In this document: positions 24,962 through 35,389 of the stretch, piece by piece
How the letters are laid out: the number at the start of each line of letters is the position of its first letter
Position numbering within the stretch: position 1 is the first letter of the stretch
DNA from: Molossus alvarezi
Taxonomy: Eukaryota; Chordata; Mammalia; Chiroptera; Molossidae
Reading direction: 5' to 3'
NCBI GenBank assembly: GCA_037176705.1
Contig: CM073896.1
Location: forward strand, 22,952,708 to 23,016,707
DNA length: 64,000 nt
Made by a program: the position numbers and the translations under genes
Notes under the pieces: generated by a model
What the model was told of the DNA's origin: nothing
Database searches by the model: none
Seen by the model: only the letters and a program-made list of their open reading frames with translations

Positions 24962-25150
24962 AGGGCGAGAGTGGCAAATTACAACCTGCAGGCTAAAACC
25001 TGCATACCCCCCGTTTTTTAAATAAAGTTGTACTGAAACACAGCCATGCCATTGGTTCACATGGTGTCTGTCTCTGGCTGCTTTCATCCTATGTCTGCAG
25101 AGTTGAGCACTGCAGTAGCAACAGAGACTTCATGGCCTTCTAAGCCACTT
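24962..25150 (+). mobile_element. hAT-type nonautonomous element
   Basis: The sequence follows a common mammalian repeat of hAT type: GAGAGTGGCAAATTACAACC, TTTTAAATAAAGTTGTACTG, AACACAGCCATGCCATT, a CTGGCTGCTTTCATCC block and AGAGTTGAGCACTGCAGTAG. The length of about 190 bp is typical of such elements. I am confident of the repeat but not of its family name. Confidence 0.6.
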
Positions 25151-25200
25151 TGTTTATGTATTTATCTACGTATCTATTCATTCATTCATTCATTATTTAT

Positions 25201-25320
25201 TTTAACCCTCAACCGAGGATATGTTTTTATTGATTTTTAGAGAGAGAGAGGGAAGGAGAAAGAGGAGAGAAACATTGATGTGAGATAGAACTCTATTGTT
25301 CTCCTCCTGTACATATCCCA
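25201..25320 (-). mobile_element. VES SINE, 3' part only
   Basis: The minus strand carries only the tail half of a VES SINE, with a CTCTCTCTAAAAATCAATAAA-like end and an ACATCAATGTTTCTC block. The tRNA-derived head is missing. ATTC repeats precede it at 25169-25195. Confidence 0.7.
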
Positions 25321-26032
25321 AGCAATTTTTAAGTTTATATTTTTTTAGATAACTTCTAAATAACTTTTTATTTTTCAAAAATATTTCTGTGATGTGCATA
25401 AAGTTTATGGCTTAGCTCTGAATTATAATTTATTGGTTTTGACAGCAGAATATAAAAATCATAGTTGTAAGTTCTGATTTTTGATATATTAATGCTGTTC
25501 AATTTTTACTTTGTATTTGCATAATATATACTTTTCACATCTTTGTTGTTATTCTTTTCAAAGTATAATTGCCTTTAAGTGTAATTCTTATTAATATCAA
25601 AGTGCTAATATTTTGTTTTGATCATGAACTGAATTTGTCTTTCAAAAGGGAAATTTAATCTAGTCACCTATATTGTAATAATTAATGTTTTGATCTCATT
25701 ATTCTTATCAAATTTCACGTTATTTATTGTTATGCTTTCTTAGGATTTCCTTCTTTTAATCTCCTAACTTTTCTGTGATGGTCAAATGTTCTTAGTCTTC
25801 CTTGGCTTTCAATCATTTTCCTGTCAGCCCTAGGACTTGGAGATTCTACATTCTAATTCTATTCTATAGATCATTATCTTTAACACTTTAAATAGATATA
25901 TTATATTTTCATATTTCTTTAACAGTTTCAAGAATGAAAATGTATCAATGGATTCTTCTTTGACTAAGTGGAATACTTTAGCAAGTTAATGCCTTCCCAT
26001 CTTCCCATGTATCACTAAAATAACCTGAGAAT
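25321..26032. other. A+T-rich DNA, possibly old L1 5' region
   Basis: No gene is present. It may continue the very old L1 to its left, but I cannot anchor it. Confidence 0.3.
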
Positions 26033-26252
26033 GTTGTTGTTTTTCTTGTAATATGTTTTCATTTTAGAGAGAGAGAAAGGGAGAGGGGGAGCGAGAGGCA
26101 AACATCCATGAGATAAACAAATATGATTCAGCTGCCTCTTGCATGCCCCCCACTGAGGATGGAGCCTGCAACCTGGGCAGGTGCCCTGACCGGGAATCAA
26201 ATTAGTGACCTCTCGGTGCACGGGACAACACTCAATCCACTGAGCCAAGTGC
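26033..26252 (-). mobile_element. VES SINE, older subfamily
   Basis: The minus-strand copy has a CTTGGCTCAGTGGATTGAG head, a GATTCCCGGTCAGGGC box and a CTCTCTCTAAAATGAAAAC tail. Confidence 0.85.
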
Positions 26253-26944
26253 AGTAGGAGATTCTAATTCTATTTGGTTTTGTTTCCCATCATTCTATAT
26301 AATATCTTCCCTTTCTTGAGCCTTTGTCTCATTGACTTGTTGATTAGAATACCTTTCAAAGTGGATTTTATTCATTAATTCATCAGAAGGACACATGAGT
26401 AATATAGAGTCTAAATCCTGCAAATCTGAAATGTCTTCCTTTTCCCCTCCAAACAAACCATACTTTCACTGGGTACATATTTCTCGAGTCATAGTCTTTT
26501 CTCCTCAGAAACTTGCAAACATTGCTTCATTATCTTCTGCAAAAGAAATGAGGTTGGTTTTCAGCTAATTTTATTTTTAGATGATTTAGGCTTATTTCAG
26601 CATTCTTTAAACTTCAAATTTCACCATGTCTAAGTAAAGGTACTTTTGCATTGATTCTGCCAAGTTCTTGATAACTTTTTTTCCCAAATCAGAGATAACT
26701 TTCTCATCTTATGACTTCCTATCGCATGTATATTGGAGTTCTTGATATCGTTTACATGTATTTGATTGTATTTTCTCATAATTTCATCTCTCAGTCAAGC
26801 TTCAGTTTTCCTTCCTGTTGATCCTGGATCTCATATCCTAATTTACAAACTCTAATACTTTGGAAACTTCAAATCTGCCAGTAACTGCCTGTACTGTGGT
26901 CTCTTTGTAACTATGTAACTTGCTTTCATTGCTATCATTACTCT
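26253..26944 (-). mobile_element. Possible old L1 5'-region fragment
   Basis: Blocks such as TCATTATCTTCTGCAAAAGA, CAGCATTCTTTAAACTTCAA and TTGATCCTGGATCTCATATC resemble antisense 5' regions of old L1-type elements. The match is from memory, weak and without frames. Confidence 0.3.
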
Positions 26945-27228
26945 TTTTTTTTTTCTTTTCTTTCTTTTCTTTTTCCCATCACCATTTATCCCCTCTATGC
27001 CTCTTCCACCTCTACCCACACCCCTCCTCATCGCAGCCTTTACACTGTGGTCCATGTCCCTGAGCTCTCTCTCTTTTTTTTTCCTATTTGCTCCACCCCT
27101 CCAACCTTCTCCCCACCCCCAAGAGATGTCATCTTGCTCTCTATCTATGAGTCTGTCTCTATTTTGCTTGGAAGTTCAGTTTGGTGATTAAATTTCACAT
27201 ATGACTGAAATCATATGGTACTTGTCTT
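26945..27228 (-). mobile_element. L1 3' end, minus strand, of an inverted copy
   Basis: Pyrimidine-rich antisense L1 3' UTR (CCCTCTATGCCTCTTCCACC and similar) runs into the antisense ORF2 end, CACATATGACTGAAATCATA then TGGTACTTGTCTT. At 27229 the orientation flips. Confidence 0.8.
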
Positions 27229-27300
27229 AGAAAGGACCCTCTGCAACAGCATGGATGGACCTGGAGAATGTTATGCTCAGTGAAATGAGCCAGTCAGAGG
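27229..27300 (+). mobile_element. Inverted 5' segment of the same L1
   Basis: The plus strand reads CATGGATGGACCTGGAGAAT, then GAAATGAGCCAGTCAGAGG, which is the ORF2 stretch lying immediately upstream of where the minus-strand segment begins. A 5' inversion with adjacent consensus coordinates is the signature of twin priming during L1 insertion. Confidence 0.8.
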
Positions 27301-28399
27301 TTTTACTCTTTAGAGCGTTGGTAATGTTCTCTCATGCTGCTTGTGCTACTCCATTTCACTGGGGAGCATTTTCTCTTAGTGTGTATGATCCCCTTCTTCT
27401 GAAGTGCCAAGACTTCATTTTCTTTGCTGATTTCTGTCTACTCATCCTTACAGAGATAGATTTAAGTTGTCCTTTAACTATAAAAGGGAATTTTTTAAGA
27501 ATTATTCAGGGTCATTGTTTCTGTCATCTTTTGTTACAAATAAATGTAGACAATAAATGTTTAAATTGATTGCAATCCTTCTTCGACAATCTAGAGGAAC
27601 TTGGTAGTGTACAGAGCTGGGGACAGGTCTGCAGGTGGGGAGAGACATACGTGACGGTGGGAGAATAATTTTTCCCCAGAGAAAATTTCTCTTTAAAATT
27701 TTTATTGTTCGCTGAAATTTTTTGAAAATCTTACATTTTTATCCTTGGCTGCCTCAAGACAGTTGAGCCAGAAATGCTTACTCTCCCTTGATGTCTGATG
27801 GAGGCATTTCGTTTGCAATGTTTCCTCATTAGCTTACCAGGCAGTCTTACAATCTGTAGACCAAGTGTTGGTCATAAAATCTCTGATTTCCAGGTCCCAC
27901 GGGTAAAGGAAGTTGCTAGGAGCACCCTCTAACTGTTTCTCACCTGCACTATTTCTTGTCTGAGGCCTCAAGAATCAAGCTACACAACTAAGATCTTGAG
28001 TTAGAGTTCAGCGAGAATATGGATTTTTTTTCTATTATGTTGATTGAGTCATTGTAATGACAAATTGAACAGAGTTCAGGATGCCTTTAATCTCAAAGAG
28101 TGCGTTTTAATTCTCTTGTCAGTCCCAAATGCGTTTATCATTACGGTTATAAATACTTACAGAGGCAGGACAGTGTATGTCTCTCCAACTTTGTTAATTT
28201 GTCAGAATGCTCAAAATATTTACCTAAGACCCTCTTGTCAGCCCAATGTTTATACTATTTTTGATACATAATAAGGAGATCTGAAGAACTCTGCAAAGAA
28301 ATGGAAGAGATATACATGTTTTTGTTTGTGTGGGGATTGTGTGTGTTCGTTTGTTTTCTATCAACAACATAATTATACACCCCTGTATGACAATTAAAA
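27301..28399. other. Unique DNA
   Basis: No repeat family or gene is recognised. The 104-codon frame starting at 27255 includes the inverted L1 segment and is not a gene. Confidence 0.45.
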
Positions 28400-28523
28400 T
28401 TAAAATTACTGTACCTATGGACTGCAGGCCTGTGTATTCGAGCACCCCAGGGATCCTTCAACACCAGGTGCAACCGCTAGCGTCTGGAACGGATTAACGG
28501 CGATAAATGAGGGACGACTGTAA
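28400..28523 (-). mobile_element. Possible pogo/Tigger-type transposon end
   Basis: The 28500-28523 edge read on the minus strand begins TACAGTCGTCCCTCATTTAT, which has the form of a TA target plus a Tigger-like terminal inverted repeat, followed by GTTAATCCGTTCCAGACGC. I could not find the opposite terminal repeat, so this would be a one-ended fragment. Confidence 0.35.
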
Positions 28524-29402
28524 AACCTTCATTACTTGGCTTATTCCCCTGATTACTCTGAATAGTATTCTGCTTTTCCAAACACATGATACTTACCTGT
28601 TTGACCATATGCTTTTTTATTTCTTAAGTCCTCTGTGGGAGACACTGATGGAAAGTGATTGCCACATGGTTATAAAATGACCATATAGAAATCCTGTACT
28701 CTGATTAGGGAAGATCTTTGCATTCACTTTGCAACCATTGGACTTCACCTTTCACCCAGCACAGGCTTTTTTTTTTTTGCCATAAATGTCCCCTGATGAA
28801 ACCGCTCACCTGAAACAAATGAAGGATTTGATCACCAGGAGCAACAAGACCAGTTCTAGCTGGTTGGGGGAAAGGGGGTTGTTTTGTTTTGTTTCATTTA
28901 AATGAGGAGAAAACGCTCACTCATTGCGAGTCTTCTTTCTAGCTGTCCCTTTTACTGAAGGAGAAGAAAGGGTACGTTTCATCCATGCATGGGCATTGGC
29001 CAACAATGTTAAGTTATATTTAAACTGCATCTGTGCGTCCTTTACCGACACGAGGTCCTCCAGGAAATGCTTTAATTAGTGACAGTTTTTTCTCCTTGTG
29101 TATAGTGCTTACCTGAGGTTATTTTCTGATGGAAAATCCCTTTGATATCACTGAATAGAACTCTAACACTGTACATGAGAAGAAGTCAAGCCGAGGGAGA
29201 AGAAGGGATTCCACCGAAGGCCTGAACCTAACAGCAGCCAAGGGGAGACCTGGCCGCAGGTTTTCGATCTCAACACCACCGACGTTGTTGGGTCACTGCT
29301 GAGACCAGAGTTGTACCTCTCCAGTGGGTGTGGGTGTGAAAGGTTGGGGACAGCACACAGGAATGAGGTTTCTGTGTTGGCTGGACTGTATAGGATTTCT
29401 AT
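28524..29402. other. Unique DNA
   Basis: No family is recognised. A (TTTTG)n-like run lies near 28879-28896, and 29165-29340 is GC-richer than its surroundings. Confidence 0.45.
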
Positions 29403-29404
29403 TA

Positions 29405-29610
29405 CAGGAGGGGGCAAAAGGTTTACAGTCGTTTATATGGAAAATGCGATATTTAGTAAATAATAATATAAGAATAAACTCTGCTCTGGCCGGTTTGGCT
29501 AAGCGGTTGCGGACCAGAGAGTCCCGGGTTCGGTTCCCGCTAGGGGCACATACCAAAAAAAAAGACTATTTTGTGTACTCTCAACTGTAAACCTACTTTT
29601 GCTTTTCCCT
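29405..29610. mobile_element. Mariner-type miniature element, SINE-interrupted
   Basis: The left end CAGGAGGGGGCAAAAGGTTT and the right end CTGTAAACCTACTTTTGC are near inverted copies of each other, with a TA at 29403-29404. They match the ends of the 126-bp element at 62.78 kb. A short VES piece separates the halves. No transposase is encoded. Confidence 0.75.
29487..29564 (+). mobile_element. VES SINE, tRNA-like head only
   Basis: Only the head is present (GCTCTGGCCGGTTTGGCTAA, GTCCCGGGTTCGGTTCCCG), followed directly by nine A residues. The anticodon-region equivalent is shortened and the whole pyrimidine-rich body is missing. It lies inside the mariner-type element and is younger than it. 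Confidence 0.8.
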
Positions 29611-29770
29611 ATATATATATATGATTTGAGACACCTTGCAATAGAAATACCTATTAGACAATGGGAATATACACGTTAAAAGAGTAAAGAAAATAAGGAT
29701 AGGGATGAGAAAACAGGTTGAATAAGACGGGCAGAGGGAACACGGACAGACAAGCCATGTGGAGAGCTGT

Positions 29771-30029
29771 TTTTTGTTTTTTTTTTTTAATTCTCACCCG
29801 AGGACATTTTTTTCCATTTTTTGTTCAGATAGAGTAGGAAGGAAAAAGAGGAAGAGAGAGAGAGAAACATCAATGTGAAAGGGACACATCGAGTGGCTGC
29901 CACCCACACGACCAACCAGGGCCAGGGACAAACTGCAACCAAGGTACATACCCTTAGCGGGGAACCGAACCCGGGTCTCTCTGGACCGCAGGTGGACGCT
30001 CTAACCGCTGAACCAAACCGGCCAGGGCG
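29771..30029 (-). mobile_element. VES SINE, young subfamily
   Basis: A complete minus-strand copy with the CACCCGAGGACA tail, the GGGACACATCGAGTGGCTGC block and the GCCCTGGCCGGTTTGG head. The flanks are only loosely similar (GAGAGCTG and GAGGGCTG), so the TSD is weak. Confidence 0.92.
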
Positions 30030-30397
30030 AGGGCTGGTTTTGTTGCAGATTTTGCCTTGCACATCCTTGAAGCTGAGAATTGGGAGACTGGGCATTTCTA
30101 CAGTCAGTATTTTTCAGAGAGAAGGGCATTGAAGAAGTCAAGCTTTTCCTAACTACTGTAGAATGGTTTTCCCTTCTGTCTTTTCTAGCTGGAACTGCAT
30201 TGTAGAGAGGGCTGGTACCTTCCTGTTATGTAACTCTGCTCTGAGGGGAAGAGAGGTGGTCACGTGACACGAGTCACAGGGAGCATCTGAGGTTGACAAA
30301 AACGTAAACGTGTTCTTTCGTTATGGGTACATGGGAAAGTCCTACCGTTGGCAATGGCGGGACCCTGCAGGTGACCTATTCATGTGAAGTTCATGGC

Positions 30398-30475
30398 AGA
30401 GGGAAAAGAGCTCCGGATTTGCAGTCAGGAGCCAGTCCGGACACTTGTCCACTGTGTGAGAATCAGGGACAGCAG
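30398..30475 (+). repeat. MIR head fragment
   Basis: AGAGCTCCGGATTTGCAGTC followed by GTCCACTGTGTGAGAATCAG resembles the MIR 5' half. It is short and weak. Confidence 0.35.
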
Positions 30476-31934
30476 CACACACTGTGCGATTCACACAATG
30501 CTTGAAGATGGTTACATTTTGAACGTAGATTTGTAAAGTGTAAAACATGATGCACCACATAATTATTATCCTTTTGGGCATTGAATATCATCTTCAGAAA
30601 ACAGCAAATACTGTACAAGCCCTATCTTTTCTAAAGGTATTTATTGCCAGGATTGTTTTTATGTTGTGTTTCCCTCCAGTTGTTTTATTAGCTGTTTTCC
30701 ATGGAGAATTGAGTCTTCATCACTGTGAAGTGTGTCGATTTGTCACCTCTTGGCTAATGTTCTGTCTGCACTGTGGTTTAGAAGTCACTGTCAGAGAGTT
30801 GTATTTCACAGAACAGTATCGCTGCAACAATACTGGGTTGATTTAAGTGAGCCTAAATAGCATGCTAGAGAAGAAACACATGACTGAAATGATTGCTAAC
30901 ATACATAGCAGTGACGTATGACTGAAATAAAGGGTAACATATGAGACAGAAGTAAGTCTCTGTCCTCGGTCCTTTATCAGATTGTGAACACAATTTTTCT
31001 AGTTATCTCTATTGTCAGCACGTTTTAAACAAATAAAATTACAAATTCTATTTTTTTGTGTGTGATGGAAATGGATTTTAGAGTGGCCTAGGCATATCTA
31101 TTGTGTTGATGGAAGAAAGATTTATCACAGCTGAAAAGTTGCTTTTTCTACTTATATGAACTTTCTTCCTTCATTACATAGTCTAGATAACCGTATTAAT
31201 GAGAAATTAGGCCTTGCTCTGCTTAGTTTTTGTTTGATGACTCATAATGTATTTTTCTTCAGAGAGTCATTAGTTTGCTTTATTGCTATGTGTTGTATTT
31301 GCCCTTTAAAAAAAATGGAAAAGACTGTACTGTGCTCATAAACTTATTGCTAGACTTCCTAACACAATAATGGCATGAAGGAATGATTTTCTTACTAAAA
31401 TCCTTGTGATTACTTCATCTATTACTGTGCTGAGGGATCTAATAACCAATTTTTATTTTCAAATATTCTCACGACATATCTTCTATAATGAGCATCAGAA
31501 ACCTGTGACTCTTGCTCATGATCTAAGGGCAGTTGCTATTTCATGGAGTATTTTTTACCTTGAATCATATTGACCTGCTTAGAAATTAGTCCAACTCATC
31601 TTGGTCACATGTACTAATTTAAATAACCTGCCAGAGGGGAGTCTTTTACTAGGTCTTACTTGTCCAGAAAGTTTGCTGAGAATATGGCAATAAAACAAGT
31701 TTCTAACTCACAGATTTCCTCTTTCCTCTCAGTAGAATTCCAGAATAACCACTGTTCTATTTGTTTCGGTGTGGTGTATGCTGGGATAACACTGTTCTGA
31801 CTTCAGATCAGTTATTGTGTATGTATAAATGCCTGGTCCGCCATTTAGAAAGTGTGTCATTGTTTTCAAGTATTGGACACTTCATGAAGAGTATCCCTCC
31901 TGAGGCGTTTCCTGTTTTCATAAGTACAAAACCA
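30476..31934. other. Unique DNA
   Basis: No gene or repeat family is recognised. A 99-codon plus frame at 30547-30846 is rich in C, H and hydrophobic residues, with no family match I can name. Confidence 0.45.
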
Positions 31935-32165
31935 GTGATCGAGGGCTTACTATATAGCAGACATTGTGTTTGAGAGTGTCGTATAATTTATCGCACTTAA
32001 TCCCCACACTAATCCTGTGAGTTAGGAATTACGCACCTTCTATCTGTACAGAAACAGACCGAGATAAATTAGATAGTTTCCCTGTGGTCACAGAGAGTGT
32101 GTCAGATTCAACCTTAGGTCTACCCGATAACAGAATCTCTGTTCTTTGTTAGAATTCTGCCTGGT
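31935..32165 (-). repeat. MIR SINE, antisense
   Basis: GGGCTTACTATATAGCAGAC, CACTTAATCCCCACACTAAT, CCTGTGAGTTAGGAATTA and CCTGTGGTCACAGAG follow the antisense MIR from tail to head. Confidence 0.82.
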
Positions 32166-32586
32166 GGTGAATGAATGGTGTGTCTGTGATACTCTCCCAT
32201 TGTAATGACCTGCAGTTACTGACCAGGTCTTTCTGAAAGCAGAATAGAGCTGGGAAGGAAGCCGACTGAGAGCGAGAGGCCAGGCTGTGGGAGGCTTTGA
32301 GGCAAGGTCGAGCCTGGAGGCACCTGGGACCGAACAGGCTACAGTGACAGAGGGAAGAGCTGGGTGCAGTAGCCCCGAACCTCCCACCGTGGGAGCAGAG
32401 CTTTCCACCTCTGACAAACAGGGAGGTGAATTTCTCGTACTAGAGTCTCACATTGTCTGGAAACAGTAGATAGTATCACTACCATTTTTCACACGCATGT
32501 AGCTTTTACTATATTAATAAAAATACAAATTTATTTTAAAGCTCCATTGAATTCAGAGCTTTATCTTTAAATACTTCCCCAGTTAG
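32166..32586. other. Unique DNA, GC-richer in the middle
   Basis: No feature is recognised. The 109-codon minus frame at 32088-32417 overlaps the MIR and has no domain. Confidence 0.45.
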
Positions 32587-32816
32587 TCCTGGCCAGCTTT
32601 GCTCAACAGTTAGAGCGTCAGCCTGCAGACCAAAGAGAAGCGGGTTTGATTCCGTTCAAGGCAGGTACCTCGGTTGCAGTTTGGTCCCCAGCCTTGGTCA
32701 GGGTTGTATGGGAGGCAACTTATCGATGTATCTCTCTCATGTCAATGTCTCTCTCTCTCTCTCTCTTCCTCTCTCCCTCCCTCCCACTCTATCTAATGAT
32801 GGGAAAAAAATTTTTC
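32587..32816 (+). mobile_element. VES SINE
   Basis: Plus-strand copy: GTCCTGGCCAGCTTTGCTCA head, GGGTTTGATTCCG box, TACCTCGGTTGCAGTTTGGT, CTCTCTC tract and CTATCTAATGATGGG end. It is moderately diverged. Confidence 0.88.
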
Positions 32817-32885
32817 TCAGTTAATATATAGTAAAGTGACTATTTAATGATCCTTATATAAAGTTAGGTTCAGAAAATGTGTTGA

Positions 32886-32952
32886 GCCCTAGCTGGTGTG
32901 GCCCAGTGGGTGGGGCATCATCCCGTGCACTGAGAGGCTGCTGGTTTGGTTT
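32886..32952 (+). mobile_element. VES SINE head, cut off at an L1 junction
   Basis: Only the head is present (GCCCTAGCTGGTGTGGCCCA through CTGGTTTGGTTTCTG). It stops where the inverted L1 segment begins. No matching tail appears on the far side of the L1, so the rest was lost or never copied. Confidence 0.7.
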
Positions 32953-33092
32953 CTGTGAGTTGCACTGCAATGAACATAGGGCTCCATATATCTTTACAAA
33001 TAAATGTTTTCGAGTTTTGGGGGTAGGTACCCAGAATAGGGGTTGTTGGGTCCTATGATAACTCTGTTAGCAATTTTTTGAGGATCCTCTAT
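32953..33092 (-). mobile_element. Inverted 5' segment of an older L1
   Basis: The plus strand reads GCAATGAACATAGGGCTCCA and CCAGAATAGGGGTTGTTGGG, which is ORF2 antisense (compare 21380-21500). It abuts a plus-strand L1 3' end at about 33093. The pair looks like a second twin-priming product. Confidence 0.75.
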
Positions 33093-33375
33093 ACTGATCT
33101 TGAGAATATCATGCTAATCGAAAAACAGTCAGGCAGACAGACTCAAGAACCACATGATTTCACTCATATGTGGGATAAAACTGAAAGAAACAAATGAATT
33201 AACAAAGACGATTCATAAATATGGACAGCAGTATGATGGGATCTAAAGAGAAAGGGGATGGAGGGATAGTAAAGGGTAAAGGGGTCAAATACAGGGTGAT
33301 TGAAGAAGATTTGATTCTGGGTGGTGGGCACACAGAGCAATATACAGACGGTGACACATAGAAATGTGTGCTTGA
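33093..33375 (+). mobile_element. Older L1 3' end (part 1)
   Basis: ORF2 end and 3' UTR in plus orientation: ATCTTGAGAATATCATGCTA, CACATGATTTCACTCATATG, then GATTCTGGGTGGTGGGCACA. The sequence resumes at 39473 after a 6-kb full-length L1 that landed in the 3' UTR. Confidence 0.82.
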
Positions 33376-34190
33376 GGCGATTCCAAAATGGCAGCGGAGT
33401 GAAGGGAAGCTACACAGACCGTCTCCCAGAACCAAACTGGAATTACAACTAAAACACAGACAAATCAATGGGGAAAAGCAACAGAAAAGCAGCTTGCAAG
33501 GACCATATAACTAGGGACACTGACTCAATCCTGATAGGATTGCGAAGGCGAGACCGGGACTGGGAGCCCATAGACAGCAGCGGCCTTAGCTGGGAGCAGC
33601 GCCCTCGGGTTATACTCCCAAGTGGCTCCATAGCGCAGAGCCTGGACAGAGGCTAAAAAAGGCACAGCCACTCACCTTGGGCTCCAGCAGAGGGAGGGCA
33701 GACTGGACTGGAACTGTGTCAGGACACTCAGAATTTGGAGGGCGCTCAGAGATTTGGCTGAGTGCAGCCACGCAGGACGATGGCCATATTGCTCCTTCCC
33801 AGGGCTCTGGGGAGAGGCAGCAGCCCCTCCCTCAGAGATCCAACCTCACCCTGTGGGTCATTGAAATGCTAATTGAGGCTCATTAACAACCAGCATCTGC
33901 CCCACCCTCATGAAATCACCTTATGCTGAGCACCTGAGGGAGTTTTCAATCACCAGACAACCAAAAACTCTGCAAGTAACCTTGACTGCTGGCCTCCAGG
34001 CAAAAAGTTAGAGGATAACAGTACCTTTCCTGGGCTACCAACTTTAACCAGGAAAGTAAGACTTGACAGTGGTGTTTAATGTGGGTCCTCCCTTTCTCAT
34101 CTAAACCCAGGAGAGGGAGCCACAAACAGCAGAACACCAACAGCCACAGGGAAAACTTGACAGGCTCCAAAGGCCACTCTGAAAGCCAAA
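33376..34190 (+). promoter_or_regulatory. L1 5' UTR with YY1-like start site
   Basis: The region between the left TSD and the ORF1 start is about 815 bp and GC-richer than the flanks. At 33383-33392 it has CCAAAATGGC, the YY1-type site found at the very start of many mammalian L1 promoters, where YY1 is known to set the start point. This supports the copy being full-length. Activity is not shown by sequence alone. Confidence 0.75.
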
Positions 34191-35345
34191 ATGGTGAAAC
34201 ACAGAAACAGAAGCCAAATGAAAGAGCAAGAGACCTCCACGGAAGATGAGATCAATGTGGAGCAGTTAGGCAAGTTAACAGAGCTAGAATTCACAGCCAT
34301 GCTCTTGAGAAAGCTCAACAGCATGAGTAAGGACATAGAGATGCTGAAAATAAACCAATTGGAAATTAAAAACCATCAAGAAGAGATCAAAAATGACATA
34401 TTAGAAATAAAAAACAGCCCTGGCCGGTTTGGCTCTGAGGTTGGAGCATCGGCCTGTGTTCCAGAGAAACCTGGGTTCGGTTCGTGCTAGGGGCATGTAC
34501 CTCGGTTGCAGTTTGTCCCCGGCCCTGATTGGGTTGTGAGGGTGACAACCACTCAATGTGTCCCTTTCATGTGGATGTTTCTCTCTCTCTCTTTCTCTCT
34601 CTATCTCTCTCTCCCACTCTATCTGAACAAAATATCAAAGAAAAAAAAAGAAAGAAAAAGTTATAAAAAAAAAAGATATAAAAAACATATTGGAAGGTCT
34701 ACAAAGAAGAGTACAGAAAGCTGAGGACCGGATCAGTGAATTAGAAGACAGGGTAGAAAAAAATCAACCAATCAGAAAACCAAAAGGAAAAAAATGATTA
34801 AAAAACAGGAAGACAGCTTAAGAGAACTGTGGGACAACTGGAAACGAAATAATATTCGCATCATAGGAGTCCCCGAAGAAGAAGAAAATGAGCAAGGGAT
34901 AGAAAACATATTCAAAGAAATAGTGACAGAAAACTTCCCTAATTTGGTGAAGGAAGAAGGCATTCAAGTTCAAGAAGCACAGAGAGCCCCAAGTAAGAAG
35001 AACCCAAACAGGCCCACACCAAGACACATAGTAATTAAAATGCCAAAAATTCAAGACAAAGAGACAATCCTAAAAGCAGCAAGAGAGAAGCAACAGGTTA
35101 CCTACAAAGGAAACCCCATAAGGCTCTCAGCTGACTTCTCACAAGAAACACTACAGGCCAAAAGGGAATGGCATGAAGTAATCAAGGTCATGAAAAACAA
35201 GGATCTGAATCCAAGACTACTCTACCCAGCAAGGCTATCATTCAAAATAGAAGGTCAAATAAAGAGCTTCCCAGACAAAAAAAGGCTAAGGGAATACATT
35301 AGCACCAAACCAGCATTGCAAGAAATGTTAAAAGGACTACTGTAA
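34191..35345 (+). pseudogene. L1 ORF1 (RNA-binding chaperone), interrupted
   Basis: L1 ORF1 protein is a trimeric RNA-binding chaperone that packages L1 RNA in the cytoplasm. The start at 34191 opens MVKHRNRSQMKEQE, followed by a charged coiled-coil-forming region. A VES SINE then breaks the frame at 34417. After the SINE the coiled coil resumes (KAEDRISELEDRVEKN near 34720) and a further one-base shift near 34780-34794 leads into the RRM-like and C-terminal domains: NNIRIIGVPEEEE at about 34845, and TPRHIVIKMPKIQDKETIL at about 35020. The natural stop is reached at 35343-35345. Apart from the SINE and the shift it is well preserved. Confidence 0.93.
34417..34677 (+). mobile_element. VES SINE inside L1 ORF1
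   Basis: A complete plus-strand SINE: GCCCTGGCCGGTTTGGCTCT head, GGGTTCGGTTCGTGC B box, CTCTCTC tract and an A-rich tail. A perfect 10-nt TSD, ATAAAAAACA (34407-34416 and 34678-34687), extends to 12 of 13. It must postdate the L1. Confidence 0.95.
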
Positions 35346-35389
35346 TTAGTAGAAGAAATAAGAAGAAAAATATAACCACACCCAAAAAA

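Noticed and set aside
29400..29560. tRNA gene candidate from the GGTTCGGTTCC box
   Set aside because: The box belongs to a VES SINE. There is no cloverleaf with proper acceptor stem pairing.
30547..30846. 99-codon frame with C/H-rich stretch (LHHCEVCRFV, MFCLHCGLEV)
   Set aside because: The spacing resembles zinc-binding pairs superficially, but there is no known finger spacing, no repeat of the unit and no gene context.
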